A stretch of 64,000 nt of DNA from Herbidospora solisilvae (GTDB lineage: Bacteria > Actinomycetota > Actinomycetes > Streptosporangiales > Streptosporangiaceae): assembly GCF_009901565.1 (NCBI RefSeq), contig NZ_WXEW01000002.1, positions 558,001-622,000 of the forward strand, read 5' to 3'. Numbering within the stretch: position 1 is the stretch's first letter; every line of letters begins with the position of its first letter. The notes beneath the pieces are model-generated. The model did no database searches and was not told the origin of the DNA. It saw only the letters and a list, made by a program, of their open reading frames with translations. The position numbers were made by a program, and so were the translations under genes. Positions 43,802 to 52,530 of the stretch are shown piece by piece.

Positions 43802-44452
43802 GTGAAGGTCGTCGGCAGTGCCCTGATCGGGGCGGAACGGTCGAAGGTCTGGGACGCTCTGCAGGATCCCGCCGTGCTGGTGCGCACGATCCCCGGCTGC
43901 CAGCGCCTGGAGGCGGTCGGCAGCGACGTCTACACCATGACCGTCTCGGCGGGGGTGGCGTCCATCAAGGGGATCTACCAGGGGCAGGTCGCGCTCACCG
44001 ATCCCGAGGAGCCGGAGGCCTTCGTGCTGAAGGCGCGGGGGCAGGGGGCGCCCGGCACGGTCGACGCGACCGTGCGGGTGCGGCTCACCGAGGAGGACGG
44101 CGGCACCCGGATCGACTACGACGCCGACGCCGTCGTGGGCGGCATGGTCGGCGGGGTCGGGCAGCGGATGCTCACCTCCGTCGCCAAGAAGATGGCGGGG
44201 GAGTTCTTCACCGCCGTCGAGAAGGACATCCTCGCGGTGCCCGCGATCTTCCCCGGTGCGCCGGTCGCCGTCGAGGGGCAGCCGGTGGGGGAGGCGGCCG
44301 TCTTCACCCGTGCCGAGACCCCGGTGACCGGCGGCGGGCGTGACCGCGGGCCGCGCGCGTGGCCCGTTCTGGCGGCTTTCGGGATGGGCGCCGGGATCGC
44401 CCTGGGAAGCGCCGTCATCGGCTGGCTTCTCGGTCGTGCCGGGAAACGGTAG
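43802..44452 (+). CDS. CoxG-like SRPBCC protein with C-terminal membrane helix
   Basis: A 216-aa protein. Residues 1-145 are a START/SRPBCC fold of the CoxG type (GSALIGAERSKVWDALQDPAVLVRTIPGC), and a single helix near 193-212 (AFGMGAGIALGSAVIGWLLG) anchors it to the membrane. CoxG recruits or matures Mo-hydroxylases, and a Mo-hydroxylase operon lies 4 kb away, so a link is plausible. GTG at 43802 is chosen because GGGAGG lies 5 nt before it; the GTG at 43796 is part of that site. Confidence 0.83.
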   Translation: MKVVGSALIGAERSKVWDALQDPAVLVRTIPGCQRLEAVGSDVYTMTVSAGVASIKGIYQGQVALTDPEEPEAFVLKARGQGAPGTVDATVRVRLTEEDGGTRIDYDADAVVGGMVGGVGQRMLTSVAKKMAGEFFTAVEKDILAVPAIFPGAPVAVEGQPVGEAAVFTRAETPVTGGGRDRGPRAWPVLAAFGMGAGIALGSAVIGWLLGRAGKR

Positions 44453-44485
44453 CGATCGGGCGATCTTTCGGCGTAACTTGTCCGC

Positions 44486-45382
44486 ATGCGGGAGTCGCAC
44501 GCGGAGGACGCTCGGGCAGAGGCACGACGGCTGACCACCGACCTGCTGGGGGAGGACCGCCCAACGGCGGCCACCCTCCTGAGGGAGGCGCAGGCCGTGC
44601 TCGGCCGTGAACGCACCCGCCGCGTGGCGGACCTGGTCCGTCTCGCCCCACTGACTCGGCGTTCAGCCGAACTGGCGGCCGTCGCCGCGCTCCTCGTCGG
44701 GACCGATGAGCTCGGCGGCGGTTGGTGGACCGTCAGCCGCGACGGAAAACTGCCCGCGCCAGAAGAGGCGCTGGTCAAGGCGCAGCCGATCGAGCCGTGG
44801 GGTGACCTGACCGTTCTCGAGACGCTGGCCGCGTGGGTCTCCGACGACGTCGCCGACACCCTGTGGGGCACGCCCGTCGGCACCGCCGACCTCAACTCCT
44901 GGCAGGCCGAAGACCGGGTCCCGGTGCCGCCCGGCGCCAAGGCCGGGGCCAGGCTGGTCGTCTCGTTCGACGCGGGCGGGCGGCTCGACGCCGTCGTGGT
45001 CCGGCGGCTCGACGACGAACTCGGCACCAACCTCGACTTCAACTCCCTCCGCTACGCCCGCCCGGCCGAGGCCCAGTGGTCGTGGGGCGTCGCGGCCGGC
45101 CTGGGGCCGCACCCGCTACCGGGGGAGGAGCCCAGCCCGTACGGCCGGGAGATCGACCCGAAGACCGGCCACGTGCTGCGCGAGTGGACTCTCCGCCACG
45201 GCGCCACCACCGAGGAGACCGGCCCCGCCTGGCAGACCGTCGGCGACGTCGTGGCGGCCGTGGAGCGGCTCGACTGGATGTGGCGCAGCGCCGAGTGGTT
45301 CGCCTGGTGGCGGGCGGTGTCGGCGCTCATCGACGGCCACGACGACCAACTGACCGAACGGCTCCACGATCTGGCCCGGTGA
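44486..45382 (+). CDS. Unrecognised protein, 298 aa
   Basis: I do not recognise this protein. It has no membrane helix or signal. The N-terminal third is helical and charged; the rest is mixed with many Trp residues in the last 120 aa (WSWGVAAGL, WRSAEWFAWWRA). High third-position GC and a TAACTT box 6 nt before the ATG (leaderless type) support a real gene. It stands alone between the CoxG-like and DsbA-like genes. Confidence 0.7.
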   Translation: MRESHAEDARAEARRLTTDLLGEDRPTAATLLREAQAVLGRERTRRVADLVRLAPLTRRSAELAAVAALLVGTDELGGGWWTVSRDGKLPAPEEALVKAQPIEPWGDLTVLETLAAWVSDDVADTLWGTPVGTADLNSWQAEDRVPVPPGAKAGARLVVSFDAGGRLDAVVVRRLDDELGTNLDFNSLRYARPAEAQWSWGVAAGLGPHPLPGEEPSPYGREIDPKTGHVLREWTLRHGATTEETGPAWQTVGDVVAAVERLDWMWRSAEWFAWWRAVSALIDGHDDQLTERLHDLAR

Positions 45383-45421
45383 CGGGAATTCGGTTGTGGC
45401 CCCTCCGGGTTGCAAGCCGGT

Positions 45422-46066
45422 GTGAAGGTTGAGATCTTTTCCGACGTCGTCTGCCCCTGGTGCTACATCGGGCACACGCGGTTCCGCGCGGCCGTCCGCG
45501 CCTACGGCAAGCCCGTTCAGGTCGCCTACCGGCCGTTCCAGCTCTCTCCGGAGTCCGTCAGCGACGGCACCCCGCTCACGACGTGGCTGGAGGGCAGGTT
45601 CGGGCGCCAGGCCCTCCAGATGATCGACCGGGTGGTCGGCGTGGCCGCCGAGGACGGTCTCGACCTCAAGTACGACAAGGCCATCGGCGCCAACACGCTG
45701 GAGGCCCACCGGCTGATCTGGCTCGCCCAGCGCGACGGCAGGGCCCCCGAGATGGCCGACCGCCTGTTCCGGGCGCACTTCACCGACGGCCTCGACGTCG
45801 GCGACGCGGCCGTGCTGGCCAAGCTCGCCGCCGAGGTGGGGGTGGACGACACCGGCGAGGGCGCCCCGGAGGTCCGGGCCGAGATCGACCGGGCCCGTGA
45901 GCTCGGCATCGGCGGCGTGCCGCTGTTCCTGTTCGAGGACAAGTACGCCGTCTCCGGCGCGCAGCCCGTCGACCTGCTGGTCGGGGCGCTGCGGGAGGTC
46001 GAGGAGCGCGAGCCGCTCTCGGTGCCGCAGGGCGACGCGTGCGCCGACGGCTACTGCCTCATCTGA
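45422..46066 (+). CDS. DsbA/FrnE-family oxidoreductase
   Basis: A 214-aa thioredoxin-fold protein with an insertion of helices, of the FrnE/2-hydroxychromene-2-carboxylate isomerase group. The active site is CPWC at residues 11-14 (SDVVCPWCYIG) and the cis-Pro loop is GIGGVPLF. No signal peptide, so it is cytosolic. The frame starts best at GTG 45422; a TTG at 45410 would add four residues. Two more cysteines near the C-terminus (DACADGYCLI) could interact with the site. Confidence 0.85.
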   Translation: MKVEIFSDVVCPWCYIGHTRFRAAVRAYGKPVQVAYRPFQLSPESVSDGTPLTTWLEGRFGRQALQMIDRVVGVAAEDGLDLKYDKAIGANTLEAHRLIWLAQRDGRAPEMADRLFRAHFTDGLDVGDAAVLAKLAAEVGVDDTGEGAPEVRAEIDRARELGIGGVPLFLFEDKYAVSGAQPVDLLVGALREVEEREPLSVPQGDACADGYCLI

Positions 46067-46369
46067 GCCGAAACACCGATTGCGCCCCGACCGTATCCGA
46101 GTCCGGCTCAGGTCTTCGAGCTGAGCCGGAACCTGGATTTCGGAGAACCGAAAATAATCCAACGACGTGAACACCCATGTGAACGTCTTCCCTGGAGAGC
46201 CCGTGCCGGAACGCCGGCCCCGTCGGCCTCATGGCCGCTGACCTGGGGCCCCACGGACCCGGGCGGGCGGCGGTTCACCACCTCGCCGGGCAGGCTGTGA
46301 CGAGTATTTTGGGATTCTTCGGCACAACCCGCTGATTCCCCACGTCGGGCAGGTCGGTAGAAACGGGGC
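46067..46369. other. Intergenic region with a terminator-like hairpin before hyuA
   Basis: A 303-bp region without a gene. CCGGCTCAG and CTGAGCCGG (46103-46111 with 46121-46129) make a 9-bp stem just after the DsbA-like gene, a likely terminator without a T-run. The rest holds no open frame with codon bias; TAGAAA lies 6 nt before the hyuA ATG. Confidence 0.65.
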
Positions 46370-48388
46370 ATGTACAGCGTCCGAATCGGTGTCGACACGG
46401 GTGGCACGTTCACCGACGTGGTGCTCGTCGACGAGCGCACCGGGCAGATCGTGACGACCAAGACCCCGTCGACGCCGTCGAACCCGGCCGACGGGTTCCT
46501 CGCCGGCGTCGCCAAGGTCCTGGAGCTCCACGGCGGCGGGGTCGACCTGGCGAGCGTCTCGGCGCTGGTCCACGGCACCACGGTGGCCACCAACCAGCTC
46601 CTGGAAGACCGTCCCGACCGGTCGGACCATCTTGGCTTCATCACCACCGAGGGCTTCGAGTTCATCCTGGAGATCGCCCGCCAGAGCGTCCCGGACGGCT
46701 ACGGCAACTCCTACTTCTGGGTGAAACCACCCCGGATCGTGCCGGTGCACCGGGTGAAGACCGTGCCGGGCCGCCTCGACCACACCGGCGCCGAGGTCCG
46801 GCCCTTCTCCGAGGACGACGCGACGGCCGTGGCCCGCTGGTTCCGCGACCAGGGCGTCACCGCGATCGGGGTGTGCTTCCTGCACGCTTACGCCAACCCC
46901 GCGCACGAACGCCTCATGCGCGACGTGCTGGCCCGCGAGCACCCCGAGGCCGTGGTCTCGGTGTCGAGCGACGTGCTGCGGGAGTACCGCGAGTACGAGC
47001 GCTCGGTCACCACGCTGGTCGACGCCGCCGTGAAGCCGATCATGCGGACGTACATCGGCAACCTGTCCGAGCGGCTCGGCCGGGGCTTCTCGGTGATGAA
47101 GAGCAACGGCGGGGTGCTGTCGGCGGCCGAGGTCGTCAACCAGCCCATCACCACCGTCCTGTCCGGGCCGGCGGCGGGCGCGCTCGGCGCGGCCCTGATC
47201 GCCGGCACGGCGGGCCGGCCCAGCGTGATCACCCTGGACGGCGGCGGCACCAGCACCGACGTCGCCGTCATCGTCGACGGGGAGCCCTCCCAGACCACGG
47301 AGGGCTCCATCGGGCGTTACCCCTGCAAGATCCCCATGATCGACATCGTCACCGTCGGGGCGGGCGGCGGTTCGGTGGCGTGGATCTCGCCCGAGGGGAC
47401 GTTGAAGGTCGGCCCCCGCTCGGCGGGGGCCGACCCCGGCCCGATCTGCTACGGCAGGGGCGGCACCGAGGTCACCGTCACCGACGCCCACGTCTTCCTG
47501 GGCCGGGTCCCGCCCCACCTGCTCGGCGGCGAGATCCCGCTCGACGCGGCGGCGGCGCGGGCCGGGATCGAGGGCTTGGCCGCCAAGCTCGGCCTCACCC
47601 CCGAGCGCTGCGCGACCGGCATCCTGGAGATCAGCGCCTTCAACCAGTCGAACGCGATCCGCCAGATCACCGTGAAGCGCGGCCTGGACGTGCGCGACTT
47701 CCCCATGGTCGCCTTCGGCGGATCCGGCCCGCTGCTGGTCTGCCGGCTGCTCGACGTGCTGGGCCTGAAGAGCGCGATCGTGCCGCCCGACCCGGGCAAC
47801 GTGTCGGCCTTCGGCCTGCTGACGGTGGACGTGAAGAACGACTACGTCCGCACCCACGTGACGACCGACCCCGACCCGGACGAGATCGAGGCGGTCTTCC
47901 GCGATTTGGAGGCCCAGGCCGCCGAGGCGCTGACCCGCGAGGGCTTCACCGACCACGTGTACGTCCGCACCGCCGACCTGCGCTACTACGGCCAGGCCTA
48001 CGAGGTGCGGGTGCCCGCCGACGGCGACGTCGAGGCCCGCTTCCACGAGGCGCACCAGAGGCTCTACGGGTACGGCTACCGCGACGACCCCCGCCACGCC
48101 GTCGAATGGGTCAACCTCCGCGTGAGCGGGATCGGCCCGATCACCCGCCCGGCGCTGGCCCGCCGCCCCGAGCAGTTCGAGGAGCCCACCCCGATCTGCA
48201 CCCGCGACGTCCACTTCGACGGCTGGGCCCGGACGGTGATCTACCGCCGCCGCGACCTCGGCGCCGGGGCCGTGGTGCACGGCCCGGCGGTCATCGAGGA
48301 GTACGGCTCCACGCTCCCGGTGCACCCCGGCTTCACCGCGACCATGGACGACTACGGCAACCTGGAGGTGCGCCGTGAGCTTGGCTGA
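46370..48388 (+). CDS. Hydantoinase/oxoprolinase subunit A (HyuA family)
   Basis: A 672-aa ATP-binding subunit of the hydantoinase/5-oxoprolinase/acetone carboxylase family. Phosphate loops are IGVDTGGTFTDVV (about 6-18) and VHGTTVATNQLLE; DGGGTSTDVAVI and GAGGGSVAW follow. Family members open lactam rings at the cost of ATP; substrate (hydantoin, oxoproline or another) cannot be fixed from sequence. It overlaps hyuB by 14 bp, so the two subunits are coupled. Start at ATG 46370 without a clear ribosome site. Confidence 0.87.
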   Translation: MYSVRIGVDTGGTFTDVVLVDERTGQIVTTKTPSTPSNPADGFLAGVAKVLELHGGGVDLASVSALVHGTTVATNQLLEDRPDRSDHLGFITTEGFEFILEIARQSVPDGYGNSYFWVKPPRIVPVHRVKTVPGRLDHTGAEVRPFSEDDATAVARWFRDQGVTAIGVCFLHAYANPAHERLMRDVLAREHPEAVVSVSSDVLREYREYERSVTTLVDAAVKPIMRTYIGNLSERLGRGFSVMKSNGGVLSAAEVVNQPITTVLSGPAAGALGAALIAGTAGRPSVITLDGGGTSTDVAVIVDGEPSQTTEGSIGRYPCKIPMIDIVTVGAGGGSVAWISPEGTLKVGPRSAGADPGPICYGRGGTEVTVTDAHVFLGRVPPHLLGGEIPLDAAAARAGIEGLAAKLGLTPERCATGILEISAFNQSNAIRQITVKRGLDVRDFPMVAFGGSGPLLVCRLLDVLGLKSAIVPPDPGNVSAFGLLTVDVKNDYVRTHVTTDPDPDEIEAVFRDLEAQAAEALTREGFTDHVYVRTADLRYYGQAYEVRVPADGDVEARFHEAHQRLYGYGYRDDPRHAVEWVNLRVSGIGPITRPALARRPEQFEEPTPICTRDVHFDGWARTVIYRRRDLGAGAVVHGPAVIEEYGSTLPVHPGFTATMDDYGNLEVRRELG

Positions 48389-50195
48389 CCCGATCCTGAT
48401 CGAGATCGTCGAGGGGACGCTGGCGTCGGTCGAGATGGAGGTGGAGACCGCCATCGCCCGGACCGCCCGCTCGCCCATGATCCGCGACGCGCACGACTTC
48501 CGGGCCGGCATCCACGACGTCCGGCTGCGCAAGCTGACCGGGCGCTCCTACAGCGCGCTCGTGCAGCCGATCGTGCGCGACTTCCCGATCGAGACGATGA
48601 ACCCCGGCGACGTCTTCTTCCACAACGACGTCTACCTGTCCGAGGGCGGCATCGGCCACCTGCCCGACCTGTGCGTGACCGTGCCGGTCTTCCATGAGGG
48701 CCAGGTGGTGGCGTTCGTGCAGGCCTTCGGCCACCACGACGACATCGGCGGCGCCTGCCCCGGCTCGATGCCCTCCGGGGCCCGCAGCGTGTTCGAGGAG
48801 GGCCTGATGGTGCCCCCGATCAGGCTCTGGGACCGGGGCGTGCCCAACGACGCCGCGCTGCGGATCATGACGCGCAACTCCCGCATGCCCGACTCCCTGG
48901 CCGGCGACCTCGACGCGGAGTGCTCGGCCTGCCTGATGGGCGCCCGGCGGCTGGGCGAGCTGTTCGACCGCTACGGCCGCGCGGCCGTCGAGACGTGCTT
49001 CGACGCGATCCTGGCCAAGACGACCGAGACCTTCCGCCGCGAACTGCTGGCGAAGATCCCCGAGGGCGTGCACGTCTGGGAGGACTACGCCGAGCACGAC
49101 GGCGTCGACGAGCCCCGCCTGCACGCCCAGCGCATCACCCTGACCGTCGACCACAGCGCCCCCGAACCGCTGGTGATCGACTTCACCGGCACGTCACCGC
49201 AGGCCAAGGGCCCCATCAACCACGCCGGCGACTACGCCGACGGGGTGTTCCTGAAGAAGTGGCTGGCCCCGATCCTGCGCAACCTGGCCGACACCCCGGA
49301 GCGCATGGCCGAGCTCGACGTCAACGAGGGCGTCGTCCCGCTGATCAAGATGGTCTTCCCGGAGAAGGGCACCCTGCTCACGCCGATCTTCCCCGCGCCC
49401 ACCAACGCCCGCACCTTCGTGATCCTGCGGTTGCTGGGCGTGCTGGCCGGGGTGCTGGCCAAGGCCACCGGCGGCCGGATGCCCGCCGACCAGGAGACCA
49501 TCCGCTACACCGGCGTCTACGGCCTCGACGCCAACGGCGACGACTACCTGATGCGCGAGGTCCTCGGCGGCGGCTCCGGCGGCCGCTGGTACGCCGACGG
49601 CGAGGACACCATCCACGTGGTCCCCGACTCCCGCAACATCCCCGTGGAGTTCGCCGAGGCCCGCTGGCCGCTGCGGGTCGAACGCCTGGGCCTGGCCGTC
49701 GACAGCGGCGGCCCCGGCCGCTACCGGGGCGGCCTCGGCTACGACAAGCACATCCGGCTGCTGCGCGACGCGTCGTTCATGAGCATCGCCGACCGCTCGA
49801 TCCTGAGCTGCTGGGGCGTCAACGGCGGCCGGGCCGGGCGGCCGTTCGTGGTGACGGTCAACGGCGTCGAGATGGACGGGCTGGTCGACGACTTCCCGGT
49901 GCGGGAGGGCGAGATCGTGCGCGTCCGCACGACGGGCGGCGGCGGGTGGGGCTCCCCCTTCGACCGCGAACCGTCCCGGGTCGCCGACGACGTGCGGGAC
50001 GGGAAGGTGTCCCTCGACGCCGCCCGGGAGGACTACGGCGTGGTGTTCTCCGACGGCCTGACGGTCGACGAGGCGGCCACCGAGGCGCTGCGGGCGCAGC
50101 TGCGGGCGCCGAGGGAGGCGTTCTTCGACCGGGGGCCGGGCTTCCCGAAGTTGTCGGGCGGCCTGCCGCACGCGGAGGTCGACGTCCGGCCGTAG
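48375..50195 (+). CDS. Hydantoinase/oxoprolinase subunit B (HyuB family)
   Basis: A 606-aa subunit B. Typical pieces are IARTARSPMIRDAHDF, NDVYLSEGGIGHLPDL, FGHHDDIGGACPGSMP, GDYADGVFL and GRYRGGLGYDKHI, as well as the C-terminal TTGGGGWGSPFDRE. It works with the HyuA subunit encoded before it. No regulator, racemase or transporter is next to the pair. Confidence 0.87.
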   Translation: MSLADPILIEIVEGTLASVEMEVETAIARTARSPMIRDAHDFRAGIHDVRLRKLTGRSYSALVQPIVRDFPIETMNPGDVFFHNDVYLSEGGIGHLPDLCVTVPVFHEGQVVAFVQAFGHHDDIGGACPGSMPSGARSVFEEGLMVPPIRLWDRGVPNDAALRIMTRNSRMPDSLAGDLDAECSACLMGARRLGELFDRYGRAAVETCFDAILAKTTETFRRELLAKIPEGVHVWEDYAEHDGVDEPRLHAQRITLTVDHSAPEPLVIDFTGTSPQAKGPINHAGDYADGVFLKKWLAPILRNLADTPERMAELDVNEGVVPLIKMVFPEKGTLLTPIFPAPTNARTFVILRLLGVLAGVLAKATGGRMPADQETIRYTGVYGLDANGDDYLMREVLGGGSGGRWYADGEDTIHVVPDSRNIPVEFAEARWPLRVERLGLAVDSGGPGRYRGGLGYDKHIRLLRDASFMSIADRSILSCWGVNGGRAGRPFVVTVNGVEMDGLVDDFPVREGEIVRVRTTGGGGWGSPFDREPSRVADDVRDGKVSLDAAREDYGVVFSDGLTVDEAATEALRAQLRAPREAFFDRGPGFPKLSGGLPHAEVDVRP

Positions 50196-50199
50196 GGGC

Positions 50200-50748
50200 T
50201 CAGCGTTTCAGCCAGCGGAAGCGGCCGGTGGCCGGGTAGCGGATGCGCAGTCGTCCGTAGCCCAGGCGGCCCGTCACCCGGAGGTGCGGGCGGCCGGGCA
50301 CGGGCGCGCCCGGGACCTTGGAGAACACGCCGCCCCAGTCGGTCTGGACGCCGTCGGCGTCGGCGGTCGCGCCGGGCGGCAGGACGATCGTGGCGCTGCC
50401 GTAGGCGAGGTCGAGCTCCACGTCGATCCGGTCGTGTTCGATCACCGCCTCGGACAGGTCGAAGTGGGGGTGGGCGTATTCGGCCTCGACGCGCAGCGTG
50501 CGGGGGACCCGCCAGGCGCCCTTGCGGACGACGCGGCCCGACCGCGTGCGGATCGTCACCACCTCGCCCGGACGTTCGGGCAGGTCGGCGGTGAGCGCGG
50601 CCAGGTCGCCGTGGGAGACGGCGGTCAGGGCGCGTTCGACGCGCTGCTCCATCTCGCCGGGGGCGAGGCGGCCGTCGGCGTACGCCGTCTTGAGGCGGGC
50701 GACGGTCGATTCCCGGTCCTGGTCGGAGGCGCGGGCTTCCTGGTCCAT
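50200..50748 (-). CDS. DUF1707 domain protein
   Basis: A 182-aa protein with an N-terminal DUF1707 (ASDQDRESTVARLKTAYADGRLAPGEMEQRVERAL) and a beta-rich LiaF-like C-terminal half. It is a shorter relative of the protein at 6638-7399 and lacks the VMGD repeats and helical tail. TAGGTT (50756-50761) is 7 nt before the ATG at 50748; that box overlaps the stop codon of the upstream kinase gene. Confidence 0.8.
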   Translation of the reverse strand: MDQEARASDQDRESTVARLKTAYADGRLAPGEMEQRVERALTAVSHGDLAALTADLPERPGEVVTIRTRSGRVVRKGAWRVPRTLRVEAEYAHPHFDLSEAVIEHDRIDVELDLAYGSATIVLPPGATADADGVQTDWGGVFSKVPGAPVPGRPHLRVTGRLGYGRLRIRYPATGRFRWLKR

Positions 50749-50758
50749 GACCGTCAAC

Positions 50759-51313
50759 CTAAGCCCAGACGACCTCGAACGTGACGCCGTCGACCCGGGC
50801 GTCCGGCACGACCGGGTTCCGGGCGAACCAGGCGTCCTCGGCGGCGGTCCACGTCACCCAGTCGGCGGTGTGCTCCGCGCCGTCGCGGGCCAGCACCCGC
50901 GCCCGCCGGAGATCAGAGGGCACCTCCACCCACACCCGGATGGCCGCCGGACAGGAGGCACGCCCCACGCTCACCCCCTCGACGATCACCACTGCCGCCG
51001 CCGGCACCTCGACCCGTTCGGCATAGACGCCGCGACGCCAGTCGTACCGGCGGAAAGAGGCCTTGGAGCCGTTTTGCAGTGGTTTGAGCACGTCGCGGGT
51101 GAGATGCGAAAACCAGGATTCGGGGCCCTGGTCCCAGGGGATGGGGAAGTCGTCGCTGTGCACCACGGGTGCGCCGTTCAGCGCCCCGGAGAGCAGGCCG
51201 GCGAAGGTCGTCTTGCCGGAGCCTCCCGGGCCGTCGACGGCCACCAGCCGGGACGGGCCGCACGACGGCTCCAGAAGGGCGATCCGGGCGGCCAGGTCGG
51301 CGATGGTCGGCAT
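50759..51313 (-). CDS. Uridine kinase-like P-loop protein
   Basis: A 184-aa P-loop kinase-like protein with GPGGSGKTTFAG (Walker A, about 28-39), HSDDFPIPWDQGPESWF after it and VIVEGVSVG as the second strand. It resembles uridine kinase/AAA-type small kinases of actinomycetes; substrate not known. It begins 68 bp from the divergent CoA-transferase gene. Confidence 0.78.
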   Translation of the reverse strand: MPTIADLAARIALLEPSCGPSRLVAVDGPGGSGKTTFAGLLSGALNGAPVVHSDDFPIPWDQGPESWFSHLTRDVLKPLQNGSKASFRRYDWRRGVYAERVEVPAAAVVIVEGVSVGRASCPAAIRVWVEVPSDLRRARVLARDGAEHTADWVTWTAAEDAWFARNPVVPDARVDGVTFEVVWA

Positions 51314-51381
51314 GCCCCGATCGTGCCAGCCCCCGTTGGTACGGGTAGCCTGCGGGCTCCCATCGGAATCGGAGGACGATC

Positions 51382-52530
51382 GTGCAGGGACCCCTCACCG
51401 GTGTCGTGGTGCTCGACCTGTCCCGGGCGCTGGCCGGGCCCCACGCGGCCCAGATGCTCGGTGACCTCGGCGCTGACGTGATCAAGGTCGAGCATCCGCA
51501 GGGCGGGGACGAGTCGCGCGGCTGGGGGCCGCCCTTCGTCGGCGACGTGTCGACCTACTTCCTGTCGGCCAACCGCAACAAGCGGTCGATCACGCTCGAC
51601 CTCAAGGACCCCGGCGACAAGGACGTGCTGACCCGGCTGATCCGGCAGGCCGACGTCCTGATCGAGAACTTCCGCACCGGGGTGCTCGCCCGGCTCGGCT
51701 TCTCCACCGACATGATCGCCGAGCTCAACCCGCGCATGGTGGTGTTGTCGATCACCGGGTTCGGGCACGACGGGCCCGAGGGCGGCCGTCCCGGCTACGA
51801 CCAGATCGCCCAGGGCGAGGCGGGGCTGATGTCGATCACCGGGCCGCCCGGTCAGCCCCACCGCGCCGGGCCGTCGATCGCCGACCTGCTGGCCGGCATC
51901 CACGGCGCCTACGGCGTCGCCGCCGCCCTCTACGAGCGCGAGCGCACCGGCAGGGGCGGGGTGGTCCGGACCTCGCTGCTGGCCTCGGTCGTCGGCGTGC
52001 ACGCCTACCACGGCACCCAGTGGACGGTCGCGGGCCAGGTCCCCAAGGCCAACGGCAACCACCACTCCTCGATCGCGCCCTTCGGGGCCTTCCGCTGCTC
52101 CGACGGCATGATCCAGATCGCGGCCGGCAACGAGGGCCAGTGGCGGAAGGTGGCCGCGCTGCTCGGCGTCGACCCCGACCGGCCCGAATACGCCACCAAC
52201 CGCGACCGCTTCGCCCACCGCGACGAACTCGTCGCCGAGATGGAGAAGACGCTGACCACCGAGACCCGCGACCACTGGCTCGGCCGGCTCGCCGACGCCG
52301 GGGTGCCCGCCGGGTCGATCCGCACCATCGACGAGGTCTACGCCTGGGACCAGACCCTCTCGCAAGGGCTGCTCGTCGAGGTCGACCACCCGGACCTCGG
52401 CCCGATCGGGCTGCCCGGCCCGGTCCTGCGCTTCGACCACCACCCGCCCGGCGAGCACACCGCCCCGCCCGCGCTGGGCGCCGACAACGAGGCGGTGCTC
52501 GACTGGCTCAAGGGGAAAGAGGCGCGGTGA
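51382..52530 (+). CDS. CaiB/BaiF family CoA-transferase
   Basis: A 382-aa class-III CoA-transferase. It has VVVLDLSRALAGPHAAQMLGDLGADVIKVE, NRNKRSITLDLK and the catalytic Asp-168 in GPSIADLLAGIHG. GGAGGA lies 5 nt before the GTG. It shares an operon (GTGA overlap) with a fused carboxyltransferase, so the pair probably activates and carboxylates or metabolises one acyl-CoA; the substrate is unknown. Confidence 0.87.
   Translation: MQGPLTGVVVLDLSRALAGPHAAQMLGDLGADVIKVEHPQGGDESRGWGPPFVGDVSTYFLSANRNKRSITLDLKDPGDKDVLTRLIRQADVLIENFRTGVLARLGFSTDMIAELNPRMVVLSITGFGHDGPEGGRPGYDQIAQGEAGLMSITGPPGQPHRAGPSIADLLAGIHGAYGVAAALYERERTGRGGVVRTSLLASVVGVHAYHGTQWTVAGQVPKANGNHHSSIAPFGAFRCSDGMIQIAAGNEGQWRKVAALLGVDPDRPEYATNRDRFAHRDELVAEMEKTLTTETRDHWLGRLADAGVPAGSIRTIDEVYAWDQTLSQGLLVEVDHPDLGPIGLPGPVLRFDHHPPGEHTAPPALGADNEAVLDWLKGKEAR

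Noticed and set aside
46200-46330. A possible mini-ykkC (guanidine-II) motif before hyuA because of an ACGG within GC-rich arms.
   Set aside because: Only one ACGG is present, without the second hairpin and without matching closing stems.
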